Below, in pieces: positions 1-8,279 of a DNA stretch of 64,000 nt (positions within the stretch are counted from its first letter, which is position 1; each line of letters starts with the position of its first letter). The position numbers and the translations under genes are program-made. The notes beneath the pieces were generated by a model. That model saw only the letters and a program-made list of their open reading frames with translations, had not been told where the DNA came from and ran no database searches. Origin of the DNA: Natrinema salifodinae (GTDB taxonomy: Archaea > Halobacteriota > Halobacteria > Halobacteriales > Natrialbaceae); NCBI RefSeq assembly GCF_900110455.1, contig NZ_FOIS01000001.1, positions 620,001-684,000 on the forward strand, given 5' to 3'.

Positions 1-276
1 ATGGTTAGCAACCATGCGCCTTGGGCCGCTTGGCTACCACGACACCGTGTCTCTATCGTCGCCCTCCCGGACTCGGGGATCGCTCCCCTACACGTATCGC
101 ACTCTGACCTACCCCCGTCGACTACTTAAACGCAACGAAAGGTAGCGACAATGGTAGTCGGGTGCAGAGTGACCGTATCGGCCCGGAATCCCGCGATACA
201 GTCGTCCGGCTGCCGGCCGCCTCTCGGGCCGGAATTGCGCCGCAGGCGACGACGGAATCGCCGTCGTCGCTGACAC
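1..276. other. Left-edge intergenic stretch
   Basis: No convincing gene is seen; the reading frames crossing it are arginine-rich shadows. The first 15 bases form a small inverted repeat (ATGGTT/AACCAT around AGC). A TATA-like CTTAAAC lies near 124-130 but faces no gene start inside the window. Confidence 0.4.
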
Positions 277-942
277 TCAGACGACTTCGACGCGAATGCC
301 CTCATCCTCGAGTTCGGCTGCGAAGGCTTCGGCGTCGGCGTCGATGGTATCGAAGGTATCGTAGTGGATCGGGATCACGAGGGCTGGATCGACGCTTCGA
401 GCGAAGTCGGCCGCTTCGTGGCGATCCATCGTGTAGTGGCCCCCGATCGGGGGAACGAAGACATCGGCCTCGATCGATTCGTGGTGGTCGAAGAAGTCCG
501 TATCCGAAGGAACGTACACGTCGATTCCATCGAGAGCGAGCAGCAGGCCGATTCCCTCGCCCTCCGCGTGGAACGGCATCCCGTCGTCGTCGACGTGATC
601 CCCTTCGGGGTCGTTGTACGCGGGGACGGTTTCGACTTCGATCCCGTCTACACCCGTCTCGCCCGAGTAGGGGAGGTCGACGACGTCGACTCCGAGATCG
701 CTTGTGTCGACCGCCTCGAAGACGGCGACCGTCGCGTCGGGTCCGGCGACCGCTGCGATCCCGTCGGGATCGTAGTGATCGAAGTCGGCGTGGGTGACGA
801 ACACGACATCCCCGTCGCCTGGCTCGTCCTCGAGGACGTCGGACCAGGGGTCGACGTAGACGACCGTGCCGTCTCCCGTTTCGAGTCTCACGCTCGCGTG
901 ACCGAGTCGGTCGATAGTCAGGTGGTCGTATTCGACGGCCAT
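277..942 (-). CDS. MBL-fold metal-dependent hydrolase
   Basis: This 221-residue protein has the metallo-beta-lactamase fold in its short UlaG/UPF0173-like form. The metal-binding motif THADFDHYD lies near residues 50-58 (HxxxDH type), with later metal-ligand histidines in GGHYTMDRHE and IPIHYDTF. The N-terminal half begins with the usual IDRLGHASVRLE strand and a VYVDPW segment. The substrate cannot be predicted; relatives include phosphodiesterase-like and L-ascorbate-6-P lactonase-like enzymes. There is no signal peptide, so it is cytoplasmic. It is a monocistronic leftward gene with a weak TATA-like element (GGTAAAGG) about 26-30 nt upstream of the ATG. The family call is firm; the function is not. 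Confidence 0.85.
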   Translation of the reverse strand: MAVEYDHLTIDRLGHASVRLETGDGTVVYVDPWSDVLEDEPGDGDVVFVTHADFDHYDPDGIAAVAGPDATVAVFEAVDTSDLGVDVVDLPYSGETGVDGIEVETVPAYNDPEGDHVDDDGMPFHAEGEGIGLLLALDGIDVYVPSDTDFFDHHESIEADVFVPPIGGHYTMDRHEAADFARSVDPALVIPIHYDTFDTIDADAEAFAAELEDEGIRVEVV

Positions 943-1124
943 GGCCGCGACCTACGACGGTGCTACCTTTACCGTTTCCCGTGGCTCGTGACCGTGCCTG
1001 GGGAGGAACGGCACCGATCTCGGAAGATCGGGGACTCGTGAGCGGTCGCAAGGTGGCGTCAATAGGGAGGAGAACCGGGTCGTGACGATCGGGGACGGAA
1101 TCCGGGACGATCGGTCGCGCCCGC

Positions 1125-2084
1125 TCAGACGCTGATGTACTCCTCGTTGATCTCCCACTCCCCCTCGTCGTTCTGGATCATGTACTCGCCGTAGTAGGGC
1201 ACCCGGTTTGCGACGACCTCGCGGAAGGCCTCGCGGATCTCGGGTTTGGTCATCTCGCCCATCGACTTGAGGTCGTCGTTGCGGTTGAGACACCCCTTCA
1301 GATACCCCTCGTGCGTGACCCGGACGCGGTGGCAGTTCGCGCAGAACGTCGGGTTCTCGACCGGATCGACGATCTCGACCATCCCGCCGTTCACCCAGTA
1401 GCGCCGCCGGTCGTGCATCTCCCGGTGTTCGATCTCGTCCGCCTGGTCGGCCAGCCAGTCGTGGACACGCTGGATGTCGATGTTCCACTCCGGCTTGCCG
1501 GTCAGTTCGGGCATGTACTCGATTAGCTGTAGCTGCAGGCCGTCGTTCTCGGCGACGTGGTCGACCATCTCGGGGACGTAGCCGGCCGTGTGCTCGAAGA
1601 CGACCATGTTGAGCTTGACCGGGTCAAGCCCGGCCTCGAGCGCGGCGTCGACTCCCTCGATGACCTTGTCGTAGGCCCCGCTCTTGGTGATCTCGGCGAA
1701 GTCCTGCGGGTCGAGCGCGTCCTGGGAGACGTTGACCCGTTCGAGCCCCGCGTCGACGAGGTCGTCGGCGCGGCCCGGGAGGAACGTACCGTTGGTCGTC
1801 AGCGAGACTTCCATCTGGTCGGGCGTGCGAGCGATGATCTCCTCTAAGTCCTGTCGGAGCATCGGCTCTCCCCCGGTGAACTTGACGGCGTCGACGTCGA
1901 ACTCGGCGGCGACCTCGAGAAACCGGACGACGTCGTCCGTGTCCATCTCGTCGTCCTGCGGGTCCATCGGCCCGCGGGTGTCGCCCAACCCCTCGTTGTG
2001 GCAGTAGACGCAATCGAAGTTACACCGATCGGTGAGGGAGACGCGGACTCCAGTCACCTCGCGCCCGAACTCGTCGGTGAGCAT
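1125..2084 (-). CDS. moaA: GTP 3',8-cyclase (molybdenum cofactor biosynthesis)
   Basis: MoaA is a radical SAM enzyme that, with MoaC, converts GTP to cyclic pyranopterin monophosphate in molybdopterin synthesis. The N-terminal cluster motif CX3CX2C is seen at C21, C25 and C28 (CNFDCVYC), followed by the GGEP motif. The C-terminal second-cluster cysteines sit in [10 protein letters not shown] and KGCLN. The frame stays open 81 codons further upstream, but that extension is arginine- and proline-rich shadow sequence. The ATG at 2084 gives the normal family N-terminus MLTDEFGR and lies 27 nt after a TTTAAG TATA box. Length is 319 residues, normal for archaeal MoaA. No other mo genes are adjacent. 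Confidence 0.95.
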   Translation of the reverse strand: MLTDEFGREVTGVRVSLTDRCNFDCVYCHNEGLGDTRGPMDPQDDEMDTDDVVRFLEVAAEFDVDAVKFTGGEPMLRQDLEEIIARTPDQMEVSLTTNGTFLPGRADDLVDAGLERVNVSQDALDPQDFAEITKSGAYDKVIEGVDAALEAGLDPVKLNMVVFEHTAGYVPEMVDHVAENDGLQLQLIEYMPELTGKPEWNIDIQRVHDWLADQADEIEHREMHDRRRYWVNGGMVEIVDPVENPTFCANCHRVRVTHEGYLKGCLNRNDDLKSMGEMTKPEIREAFREVVANRVPYYGEYMIQNDEGEWEINEEYISV

Positions 2085-2107
2085 GCCACCGAATTGCAGC
2101 CGGATCC

Positions 2108-2115
2108 GCTTAAAC
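2108..2115 (-). promoter_or_regulatory. TATA box of moaA
   Basis: GTTTAAGC on the minus strand is centred 27-28 nt before the ATG at 2084, as expected for a leaderless haloarchaeal transcript. It supports the shorter MoaA start. Confidence 0.6.
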
Positions 2116-2269
2116 ACGCCGGGAATTTCAGCGGTGCGTAACCGATTTCGGTTTCCCGTTGCTAGCAGCGGTCCGGAACGGGACGGGCACACCGAGCGAG
2201 CGCGTGGACCGCTTCGTCGGACCTGGCCGGGGTCCGGGACTCTTGGTCGTCGGCGTGGTGGGCCACCGC

Positions 2270-2944
2270 ATGAGTACCATCGCGGAACTCGCGGTCCCCG
2301 CCGCGGAGTTCGCGCTCCGGCACACACTCGAGGCGACGGCCGATCTCGACGCGGAGATCGAACGCGTCGTCGCCTACGATCCCGATCACGTCATGCCCTA
2401 CGTCTGGTTTTCCGGCGACGAATCGACGCTCGCGACCGCCGACGACGCGCTCGCGGACGATCCGAGTATCAACGAGGCCGAACTCCTGACCGATCTCGAC
2501 GAGGAACGCCTCTACCGGATGAACTGGGTTGACGACGTCACCCTGATCGTCCACCTCTTGACCGAGGAGAACGCGACGGTCCTGAACGCCCACGTCGAGG
2601 ACGAGGGCACCAGATGGCGGTTCCGCGTCCTCTTTCCCGAACGGGACGCGTTCTCGCGCACGTACGACGTCGCGACCGATCGAGGGCTGTCGGTCGAGAT
2701 CCGCAGGATCCACCGCCTCGAGGAGAACCGCCACGGTCGGATCGGGCTCACCGACGCTCAGTACGAGACCCTGGTCGCGGCTCTCGACCGCGGCTACTAC
2801 GAGATTCCCCGCGGGATGGACATGGAAGCGCTCTCCGACGAACTCGACATCTCCCATCAGGCGCTCTCCGAGCGACTCCGACGGGCACACCGAACGCTCG
2901 TCGAAGAGTTGGTCGACGTGGGAACGGTCGGCGAGAACGACTGA
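2270..2944 (+). CDS. Bat-type (bacterio-opsin activator-like) HTH regulator
   Basis: This 224-residue protein has the architecture of the haloarchaeal bacterio-opsin-activator HTH family. An N-terminal ligand/sensor-like domain (about 1-155) is followed by a C-terminal HTH_10 DNA-binding domain (about 160-215). The HTH signature is clear in [23 protein letters not shown]. The open frame extends 37 codons upstream, but the ATG at 2270 gives [16 protein letters not shown], matching the N-terminus of the paralogue at 20557-21237. Target genes and ligand are unknown, and no strong TATA box is seen. It is transcribed alone, divergently from moaA. Confidence 0.85.
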   Translation: MSTIAELAVPAAEFALRHTLEATADLDAEIERVVAYDPDHVMPYVWFSGDESTLATADDALADDPSINEAELLTDLDEERLYRMNWVDDVTLIVHLLTEENATVLNAHVEDEGTRWRFRVLFPERDAFSRTYDVATDRGLSVEIRRIHRLEENRHGRIGLTDAQYETLVAALDRGYYEIPRGMDMEALSDELDISHQALSERLRRAHRTLVEELVDVGTVGEND

Positions 2945-3061
2945 TCTGAATCGGACCGACGTCGACGGCGGACAACGGCCGACGGCGACGAACGACGGAC
3001 GACCGACAGAGTACTGACGGCCGGCGGAAGACCTACCCCGTCCACGCGTCAACGTGGCCGT

Positions 3062-3274
3062 ATGGACGAGGACATGCTCGCGGACCAGCGTCGCCTGGTG
3101 GAACTCATCGAAGCGGAAGGCTGGGACGTTACCGACCTCGAAATTTCAGCCTACGACAGCCCCTGGGCCGACGAGGACGATCCGGAAGCGAGCGTGACGA
3201 TCACGGCCCGGAAACCGTACGAGAGCGAGGGCAGCGACGACGAGGACGACGATAATCCGTACCGATTGAAGTGA
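3062..3274 (+). CDS. Small acidic conserved protein
   Basis: This 70-residue reading frame has haloarchaeal codon choice and a strongly acidic composition. It starts at an ATG 117 nt after the Bat-type gene and ends in an acidic tail (DDEDDDNPYRLK). Residues 1-50 look like a small alpha/beta unit (WDVTDLEISAYDS, ASVTITARKP). No catalytic motif, zinc motif or membrane segment is seen, and the family is not recognised. It sits just left of the iteron-containing origin region, but nothing shows a role in replication. Confidence 0.6.
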   Translation: MDEDMLADQRRLVELIEAEGWDVTDLEISAYDSPWADEDDPEASVTITARKPYESEGSDDEDDDNPYRLK

Positions 3275-3380
3275 CCGACGCGAGCGGCAGTTGACAGTCG
3301 ATCGATCGTGCGACGAGTTCGAACTCGGGTTCCTCTCGGAGCGAGTCAGAGAGCGCATCGTCTCCGTTCGGGTCGTCCCT

Positions 3381-3400
3381 CACACCGAATTCGAAATGAA
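3381..3400 (-). repeat. Inverted copy of the origin iteron
   Basis: Read on the minus strand this is TTCATTTCGAATTCGGTGTG. It matches the full 20-bp unit of the direct array but in opposite orientation, 83 bp before the first direct copy. Opposed recognition sites flanking a central region are common in archaeal origins. Confidence 0.75.
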
Positions 3401-3593
3401 ATCTCACCTCCCTGTGCCGAATTCGGCCCCAGTTCCGCCGTAGACGCCCGAAATACCCGGCTCTCACGCGACATCTGGTAAATTCATTTCGATTACGCCA
3501 CCTTCTCCTGCCACGGGTGACTCCGTTTTGCGGTTTCATTTCGATCACGGTGTGGGAGCGGTCCGGCCGTCCTCGCTCTCTCCGCGGTCCGAT

Positions 3594-3733
3594 TTCATTT
3601 CGATACCGGCGCCTTCATTTCGCTCACGGTCTCGCGCTCGCTTCATCTCGATGACGGTGTCTTCATTTCGGCGACGGACGGTGCCCGGACTTCATTTCGA
3701 TAACGGTGCCTTCATTTCGCAGGTAGTCGTATC
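3594..3733 (+). repeat. Paired 20-bp iterons (three pairs)
   Basis: Units start at 3594/3614, 3642/3662 and 3691/3711: three tandem pairs, each exactly 20 bp apart, with pairs repeating every 48-49 bp. The best-conserved unit is at 3691. The second member of each pair is more degenerate after the TTCATTTCG core. Confidence 0.85.
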
Positions 3734-3759
3734 GCGTCGATACCGACGGGGCTCTCCGA

Positions 3760-3859
3760 TTCATATCGACCACGGGGCCTTCATCTCGACTTCGGTACTC
3801 TCACTTCGATTCCACCCCATTCATTTCGACTTAGGACCCTTCATTTCGAAAGAAGTATT
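3760..3859 (+). repeat. Five contiguous 20-bp iterons
   Basis: Units start at 3760, 3780, 3800, 3820 and 3840, head to tail with no spacer. The last copy runs into the CGAAAG/AAGTATT promoter of the downstream orc1/cdc6 gene. Protein bound here could therefore also control that gene. Confidence 0.85.
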
Positions 3860-3860
3860 G
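3847..3860 (+). promoter_or_regulatory. BRE/TATA of orc1/cdc6
   Basis: CGAAAG followed by AAGTATT is centred about 28 nt before the ATG at 3884, suggesting a leaderless mRNA. The BRE overlaps the last iteron (3840-3849). Confidence 0.5.
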
Positions 3861-3883
3861 CGGGCCCGTAATCATTGCCGATA

Positions 3884-5242
3884 ATGAATCACGAGCCGTC
3901 GACCGCTCGAGGGGACGGGGACGGAGACGACGACGCCGCGGCCCGATCCCCCGAGTCCTCTATCGTCGATAGCATCCTCGATGGCGAGCGCAAGACCGTC
4001 TTCGAGAACAAGCAACTCGTCGACTCGAACACGATCGTCAATCACAACCGGATCTACGGCCGCGACGAGCAACTAGCGGCCGAAGCGCGCGCATTTCGCG
4101 ACACGCTTGACGGCGAACGTCCCCCGGATCTCTTGCTTTACGGGCCGAGCGGAACCGGGAAGAGCCTCACCGTGAAGGCGGTCGCCAAAAAGGTGAGAGA
4201 ACGCGCCACGCGGAACGATATCACCTTCGACTTCGTCGCTGTGAACTTCAAGACGATGGAGTCGCACTCGCTGGACCGCGCCGTCTGGAAACTCGGCCAT
4301 CAAACCGCCACCAAAGCCGGCGTCACGTGGGATATCCCGCGAAAGGGCGTCTCGACCGATGCGAAATACGTCCGTCTCTACGAGATCGTCGACCGCCATT
4401 TCGACGCGCTCGTGTTCGTTCTCGACGAGATCGACGCGCTCACCGGTCGCGTCGGTGAAGACGTGCCCGCGTACTCCCGATTACTCTATAGCTTGAGCCG
4501 AGTGATGGCAGAACAACACGTCGACACCCTCGTCTCGACGGTCGTCATCACCAACCATCCCAAATTCCGTGAGAACCTCGATAGCAGGACCGATAGCTCG
4601 TACAATCCGACCGGCATTCACTTCTCCGATTACGACGCCAATGAACTCATCGAGATCCTCAACCGCCGACGCGACGCGTTCAAGGAGGGCGCGCTCGACG
4701 ACGGCGTCATCGAACTGGTTGCCGCGTACGGGGCGAAAAACGAGGGCGACGCGCGGCGAGCGATCGATCTCCTCCGCGATGCAGGCGAAATCGCGAACAG
4801 GAACGGGGAGACCGTCGTAACGGAGCAGCACGTACACGCGGCCAACGACTCGGTCGTGAAGAACCGAGTACTGGAGATGATCGGCGGCATGACCCTCCAG
4901 AAGAAGCTCTCGCTCTACGCCGCGGCGGTCGTCGCGGACGTGAACGACGGGGCCGCGCCGAGTCCGGCGGTCTACGCGTTGTATCGAGAGATCTGCCAGC
5001 GCACCGACCGCGACGTGTACACGCAGGAAACCGTCAACAGCCACATCAACAAGGCGGGCACGTACGGCGTGCTCGAGAGCGAGCGGACCAGCGGCGGATT
5101 CAAGAGCGGCGTCCACCTCGTGTTCACGTTCACGGAACCCGTCAAGGCCGTCATCGAGACGCTCAAGGAGGACGACACATTCGACGAACTCGATCTCTCT
5201 ACCGCCCGGTCGATCGCTCGTCAATCGCTTCGCGACTCCTGA
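3884..5242 (+). CDS. orc1: Orc1/Cdc6 family replication initiator
   Basis: This 452-residue AAA+ initiator is expected to bind the adjacent iterons, melt the origin and help load MCM. Walker A is GPSGTGKS (residues 87-94) and Walker B is FVLDEID (about 178-184). A sensor-1 VVITNHPKF segment follows, then the C-terminal winged-helix domain (about 350-452), which in this family contacts DNA together with the AAA+ domain. A long acidic, glycine-rich N-terminus precedes the AAA+ domain. The ATG at 3884 is preferred over an in-frame TTG nine bases upstream because it fits the TATA spacing. Haloarchaea carry several Orc1/Cdc6 paralogues, each usually tied to its own origin; which one this is cannot be told here. 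Confidence 0.93.
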   Translation: MNHEPSTARGDGDGDDDAAARSPESSIVDSILDGERKTVFENKQLVDSNTIVNHNRIYGRDEQLAAEARAFRDTLDGERPPDLLLYGPSGTGKSLTVKAVAKKVRERATRNDITFDFVAVNFKTMESHSLDRAVWKLGHQTATKAGVTWDIPRKGVSTDAKYVRLYEIVDRHFDALVFVLDEIDALTGRVGEDVPAYSRLLYSLSRVMAEQHVDTLVSTVVITNHPKFRENLDSRTDSSYNPTGIHFSDYDANELIEILNRRRDAFKEGALDDGVIELVAAYGAKNEGDARRAIDLLRDAGEIANRNGETVVTEQHVHAANDSVVKNRVLEMIGGMTLQKKLSLYAAAVVADVNDGAAPSPAVYALYREICQRTDRDVYTQETVNSHINKAGTYGVLESERTSGGFKSGVHLVFTFTEPVKAVIETLKEDDTFDELDLSTARSIARQSLRDS

Positions 5243-5268
5243 CGAGTTGATCCGGCGCTGTAGCGTAG

Positions 5269-6735
5269 TCACCCCTTGATGTTACAGACGGGGAACGTCC
5301 GCGCGACCTTGTCGCCGATGCCGAGTTCGTCCGAGACGCGGACGACCTCGTCGACGTCCTTGTAGACGCCCGGGGCCTCCTCGGCGACCGTCGCGCCCGA
5401 CTGGGCCTTGACGTAGATCCGGTCTTGCTCTTCCAGTTGCTGCTGGACGTCGCCGCCCCAGAACTCGTTTTTGGCCTGCGTGCGGCTCATCAGCCGGCCA
5501 GCGCCGTGGGCGGTCGAACCGAAGGTGAGGTCCATCGAGTTCTCGCCGCCCCGCAGGACGTAGCTGCCCGCGCCCATGCTGCCCGGGATGATCACCGGCT
5601 GGCCGACGTCGCGGTACGCTTTCGGCACTTCGGGGTGGCCGGCGGGGAACGCGCGCGTCGCGCCCTTGCGGTGGACGTAGAGTTCGCGCTCCTCTCCATC
5701 CACAGTGTGGGTCTCCTTCTTCGCGATGTTGTGGGCCACGTCGTACAGCAGGTGCATGTCCATCTCCTCCCACGAGCGGCCGAACACCCGCTCGAAGACC
5801 TGCCGCGTGCGGTGCATGATCAGCTGGCGATTGACCCACGCGAAGTTGATCGCCGCGTTCATCGCCGCGTAGTAGTCCGCCGCGAGCTGCGAGCCCGCGG
5901 GCGCGGCCGCGAGTTCCTTGTCCGGCAGCTGGTTCAGCAGCCCCTGGTGTTGCTGCTCGATCTTCCGCAGGTAATCGTTGCAGGTCTGGTGGCCCAGGCC
6001 GCGGGAGCCGCAGTGGATCAGGACGACGATCTGGTCCTCTTCCAGGCCGTAGGCCGCACCCACCTCGTCGTCGAAGACGTCGGTCACGCGCTGGACCTCG
6101 AGGAAGTGGTTCCCCGAGCCCAGCGAGCCGATCTGGTTCTTCCCGCGGTCCTTGGCCTTCTGGCTGACCTTGTCGGGATCGGCGCCCTCGCGCATCCCCT
6201 CGTCCTCGCAGTGCAGCAAGTCCTCCTCGACGGCGTGGCCGTTCTCCAGCGCCCAGTCGACGCCCCGGGCCAGAATTTCGTCGACGTCGTCGATGCCGGC
6301 CTCGACGATGCCGCCACCGCCGAGCCCAGACGGAATATTCGCGAAGAGGGACTCGACGAGTTCCTCCTCCTGACCCTGCAGTTCGTCGTAGGTCAGGTTC
6401 GTCCGCATCATACGGACGCCGCAGTTGATGTCGTAGCCGACCGCGCCAGGCGAGATGCAGCCGTTTTCGGCGTCGAGCGCGCCCACCCCGCCGACCGGGA
6501 ACCCGTAGCCCTGGTGGCCGTCGGGCATGCAGATGGCGTAGTTGGTGATTCCCGGCAGGTGGGTCGTGTTTTTGATCTGCGCGAGGGTTTTGTCTTCCGT
6601 GATCTCCTCGAGCAGCGCTTCGCTGGCCAGTACCCGCGCCGGGGCGCGCATATCGCCCTCCTGCGGGATCTCCCAGACGTACTCACGCACCTGCTCGAGC
6701 GTGACGTCGTCCGCGTCGAACGTGGAGTTGCTCAT
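5269..6735 (-). CDS. rtcB: RNA-splicing ligase RtcB
   Basis: RtcB is the GTP- and Mn2+-dependent 3'-phosphate RNA ligase that joins tRNA exon halves after intron removal. The 488-residue protein has the hallmark ICMPDGHQGYGFPVGGV and YDINCGVRM motifs (C105 a metal ligand), plus GNHF, HCGSRGLGHQ and a C-terminal GSMG-SYVLRG guanylylation region. It ends with the conserved CNIKG tail. No intein interrupts it, unlike some archaeal rtcB genes. The archease gene, whose product stimulates RtcB turnover, is 268 bp upstream on the same strand. The gene is convergent with orc1/cdc6, 26 bp away. Confidence 0.97.
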   Translation of the reverse strand: MSNSTFDADDVTLEQVREYVWEIPQEGDMRAPARVLASEALLEEITEDKTLAQIKNTTHLPGITNYAICMPDGHQGYGFPVGGVGALDAENGCISPGAVGYDINCGVRMMRTNLTYDELQGQEEELVESLFANIPSGLGGGGIVEAGIDDVDEILARGVDWALENGHAVEEDLLHCEDEGMREGADPDKVSQKAKDRGKNQIGSLGSGNHFLEVQRVTDVFDDEVGAAYGLEEDQIVVLIHCGSRGLGHQTCNDYLRKIEQQHQGLLNQLPDKELAAAPAGSQLAADYYAAMNAAINFAWVNRQLIMHRTRQVFERVFGRSWEEMDMHLLYDVAHNIAKKETHTVDGEERELYVHRKGATRAFPAGHPEVPKAYRDVGQPVIIPGSMGAGSYVLRGGENSMDLTFGSTAHGAGRLMSRTQAKNEFWGGDVQQQLEEQDRIYVKAQSGATVAEEAPGVYKDVDEVVRVSDELGIGDKVARTFPVCNIKG

Positions 6736-6853
6736 ACGCGGAAGTCGGACCGCCTCGATGAAAGATGTTCGTCTCTCCGGTATCCTCGACAGTCACTCTC
6801 ACTGACGGTTGCGACGGTGCGCGCAGCTTCCGATCGCTGACGCGGGTCCGGGA

Positions 6854-6888
6854 TCTGCGTCTGTGTCTGTGTCTGCGTCTGTGCGTCC
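6854..6888 (+). repeat. Hexanucleotide microsatellite (TCTGTG/TCTGCG)
   Basis: About five degenerate TCTGYG hexamers lie in tandem between archease and rtcB. The tract is non-coding and short, and is out of place in an otherwise complex sequence. It could vary in copy number. Confidence 0.7.
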
Positions 6889-7003
6889 CCCAGTCTCGGT
6901 CGTCGCGAGCCGCCGGCCGACGGTGTCGGGTCCGCACCCGGTGCAGCAACACCGACGCCAGGCTGACGAACCCGGTGCGGGCGAGGCGACGAGTGGAGAG
7001 GGG

Positions 7004-7468
7004 TCAGACGTCGAAGACCACGTACGCCTCCCACCCGTCCTCGGTTCGCTCTACCGCCATCTCGGAGTAGGTCACCGCCTTCACCTCGCGGGCGGCGACG
7101 GCTGCGAGCGGCACGCCGCGCGCGCTGGCTTCGAGGCGCCACTCGGTCGATTCGTCAGCGTCGGCCCCGGTATCGGCGTCGCGCGCGTCCGAGCCAGCGG
7201 CCACCTCGATCGATTCGACGCGGTGATCCACCGGGAGTGCCGCGCGGACGTCCCGCTGATAGATCAGCTCGTCGAGGTAGTCGAATAGCAGTGCCTCGCG
7301 TCCCTCGGCGGTCACGGCGACCGCAAAGCGCTCGCCGGCATCAGCCGGAATCTCGTCGCACGACGCGGCCGCCAGGCCGTCGGCTGTCGCGCCGAAGACC
7401 GACTCGAGGGTGTCACCGGTCGCCGCGACCGCAACGTCGGCCGTGTGATCGCGTAGTTCGAACCCCAT
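7004..7468 (-). CDS. Archease (RtcB activator)
   Basis: Archease is a small Ca2+-binding protein that promotes RtcB guanylylation and multiple-turnover tRNA ligation. The ATG at 7468 gives the family N-terminus MGFELRDHTADVAVAATG, with the conserved HTAD metal-site motif near residues 8-11. An LLFDYLDELIYQRD segment follows in the middle, and it ends with the conserved GWEAYVVFDV strand carrying a terminal metal-ligand aspartate. The frame remains open 98 codons upstream, but that part is shadow sequence. Length is 154 residues, slightly longer than usual because of an acidic insert (about 95-115). It lies immediately upstream of rtcB. Confidence 0.92.
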   Translation of the reverse strand: MGFELRDHTADVAVAATGDTLESVFGATADGLAAASCDEIPADAGERFAVAVTAEGREALLFDYLDELIYQRDVRAALPVDHRVESIEVAAGSDARDADTGADADESTEWRLEASARGVPLAAVAAREVKAVTYSEMAVERTEDGWEAYVVFDV

Positions 7469-7603
7469 CTCGATCTGTCGGCGCTTCGCCGGCGGGGGTC
7501 GTAGGCGCGTCGCTTCGGATCGGCCGTCGGCCCCGGTTCGCGCCTGGTAACTGTCCCGACAGATTCGCCGCGTTGACGTTCCGGAGACCGGTGTGCCGGT
7601 GGA

Positions 7604-7611
7604 ATTATATT
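7604..7611 (+). promoter_or_regulatory. TATA box of the GNAT gene
   Basis: ATTATATT is centred 27-28 nt before the GTG at 7635. This favours that codon over the GTG at 7629 as a leaderless start. Confidence 0.6.
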
Positions 7612-7634
7612 GACGACGCTGGTAGACTGTGATA

Positions 7635-8111
7635 GTGAGCGTCAACATCGATAGTCGCGTCGTCGCGCCGGGGAGCGACGACTTCGTCGACGATGCCTGG
7701 GAGCTGAAAGAGGAGATCCGTCGACAGGAGGGCGTACTCAAGCAGCGGTACGACTTCTTCACCGACGCGTACCGGCGGTCGAAGGTCCACTGTTACGTTC
7801 AAGACGGCGGACTGGTCGGGTTCGCAGCCGTGCGACGCGACGGATATATTCTCTTTCTGGCGGTCTCCCCCGGGTTCCGCGGCGAAGGCATCGGCAAGCG
7901 CCTCGTCGCCCGCGTCGCCGACGACCACGACACGATCACCTGCCACGCCCGGACGAGCAACGAGAACGCCCTCCAGTTCTACGAACACCTCGGGTTCGAG
8001 ATCAAGCGCCGAATCGACAACTACTACGAGGACGGCGGCGACGCCTACTATCTCAAACTCGGCTCGGACGTCGGAATCACCGACAAGATTTCGGACCTGA
8101 TGCGGCGGTGA
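7635..8111 (+). CDS. GNAT N-acetyltransferase (RimI/Ard1-like)
   Basis: This protein of about 158 residues has the GNAT fold. Its central acetyl-CoA binding motif A appears as LAVSPGFRGEGIGKRLV (Q/R-x-x-G-x-G/A), and motif B as NENALQFYEHLGF. Archaeal members of this subgroup acetylate protein N-termini (Ard1/RimI-like), but other amine substrates are possible. There is no signal peptide. Two in-frame GTG codons (7629, 7635) compete for the start; the TATA box at 7604-7611 favours 7635. It is divergent from archease. Confidence 0.85.
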   Translation: MSVNIDSRVVAPGSDDFVDDAWELKEEIRRQEGVLKQRYDFFTDAYRRSKVHCYVQDGGLVGFAAVRRDGYILFLAVSPGFRGEGIGKRLVARVADDHDTITCHARTSNENALQFYEHLGFEIKRRIDNYYEDGGDAYYLKLGSDVGITDKISDLMRR

Positions 8112-8279
8112 CGATCGGCGATCGACCCGCGACCGTTTTCCCCACCCCTCGTCGAGACGACGACCGCCTGGTCCGTCCGCTCGACCGATCCGCTTGCGGC
8201 CGGTGCGGAACGTGAACGACTCCCGTTTCCGCGCCATTCGGCAGGATTATAGCCCCCCACCCACGACTACCCGAAGCGC

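Larger units (their letters stand above)
3275..3883. other. Probable replication origin region with 20-bp iterons
   Basis: This gene-free stretch separates a small ORF from an orc1/cdc6 gene. It contains 13 direct copies of a 20-bp unit close to TTCATTTCGATNACGGTGCC. They begin at 3483, 3535, 3594, 3614, 3642, 3662, 3691, 3711, 3760, 3780, 3800, 3820 and 3840. One inverted copy lies at 3381-3400. Within clusters the pitch is exactly 20 bp (two helical turns); clusters are 48-59 bp apart. A perfect palindrome CGAGTTCGAACTCG lies at 3314-3327. Haloarchaeal origins are typically next to orc1/cdc6 genes and carry origin-recognition-box repeats. The unit here lacks the G-tract of the common ORB, so origin function is inferred from position and layout. 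Confidence 0.75.

Noticed and set aside
302-1051. Long arginine-rich open frames overlapping the MBL-fold gene
   Set aside because: They are antisense or out-of-frame shadows of a well-motifed gene in GC-rich DNA; composition is Arg/Pro/Gly-rich, unlike the acidic haloarchaeal proteome.
3381-3859. CRISPR array
   Set aside because: The 20-bp units are mostly contiguous or 48-59 bp apart without constant-length unique spacers, and no cas gene is near; an iteron array fits better.
5425-6840. 471-codon open frame opposite rtcB
   Set aside because: The opposite frame encodes RtcB with all its active-site motifs; this one is Val/Arg/Ala-rich and has no recognisable domain.
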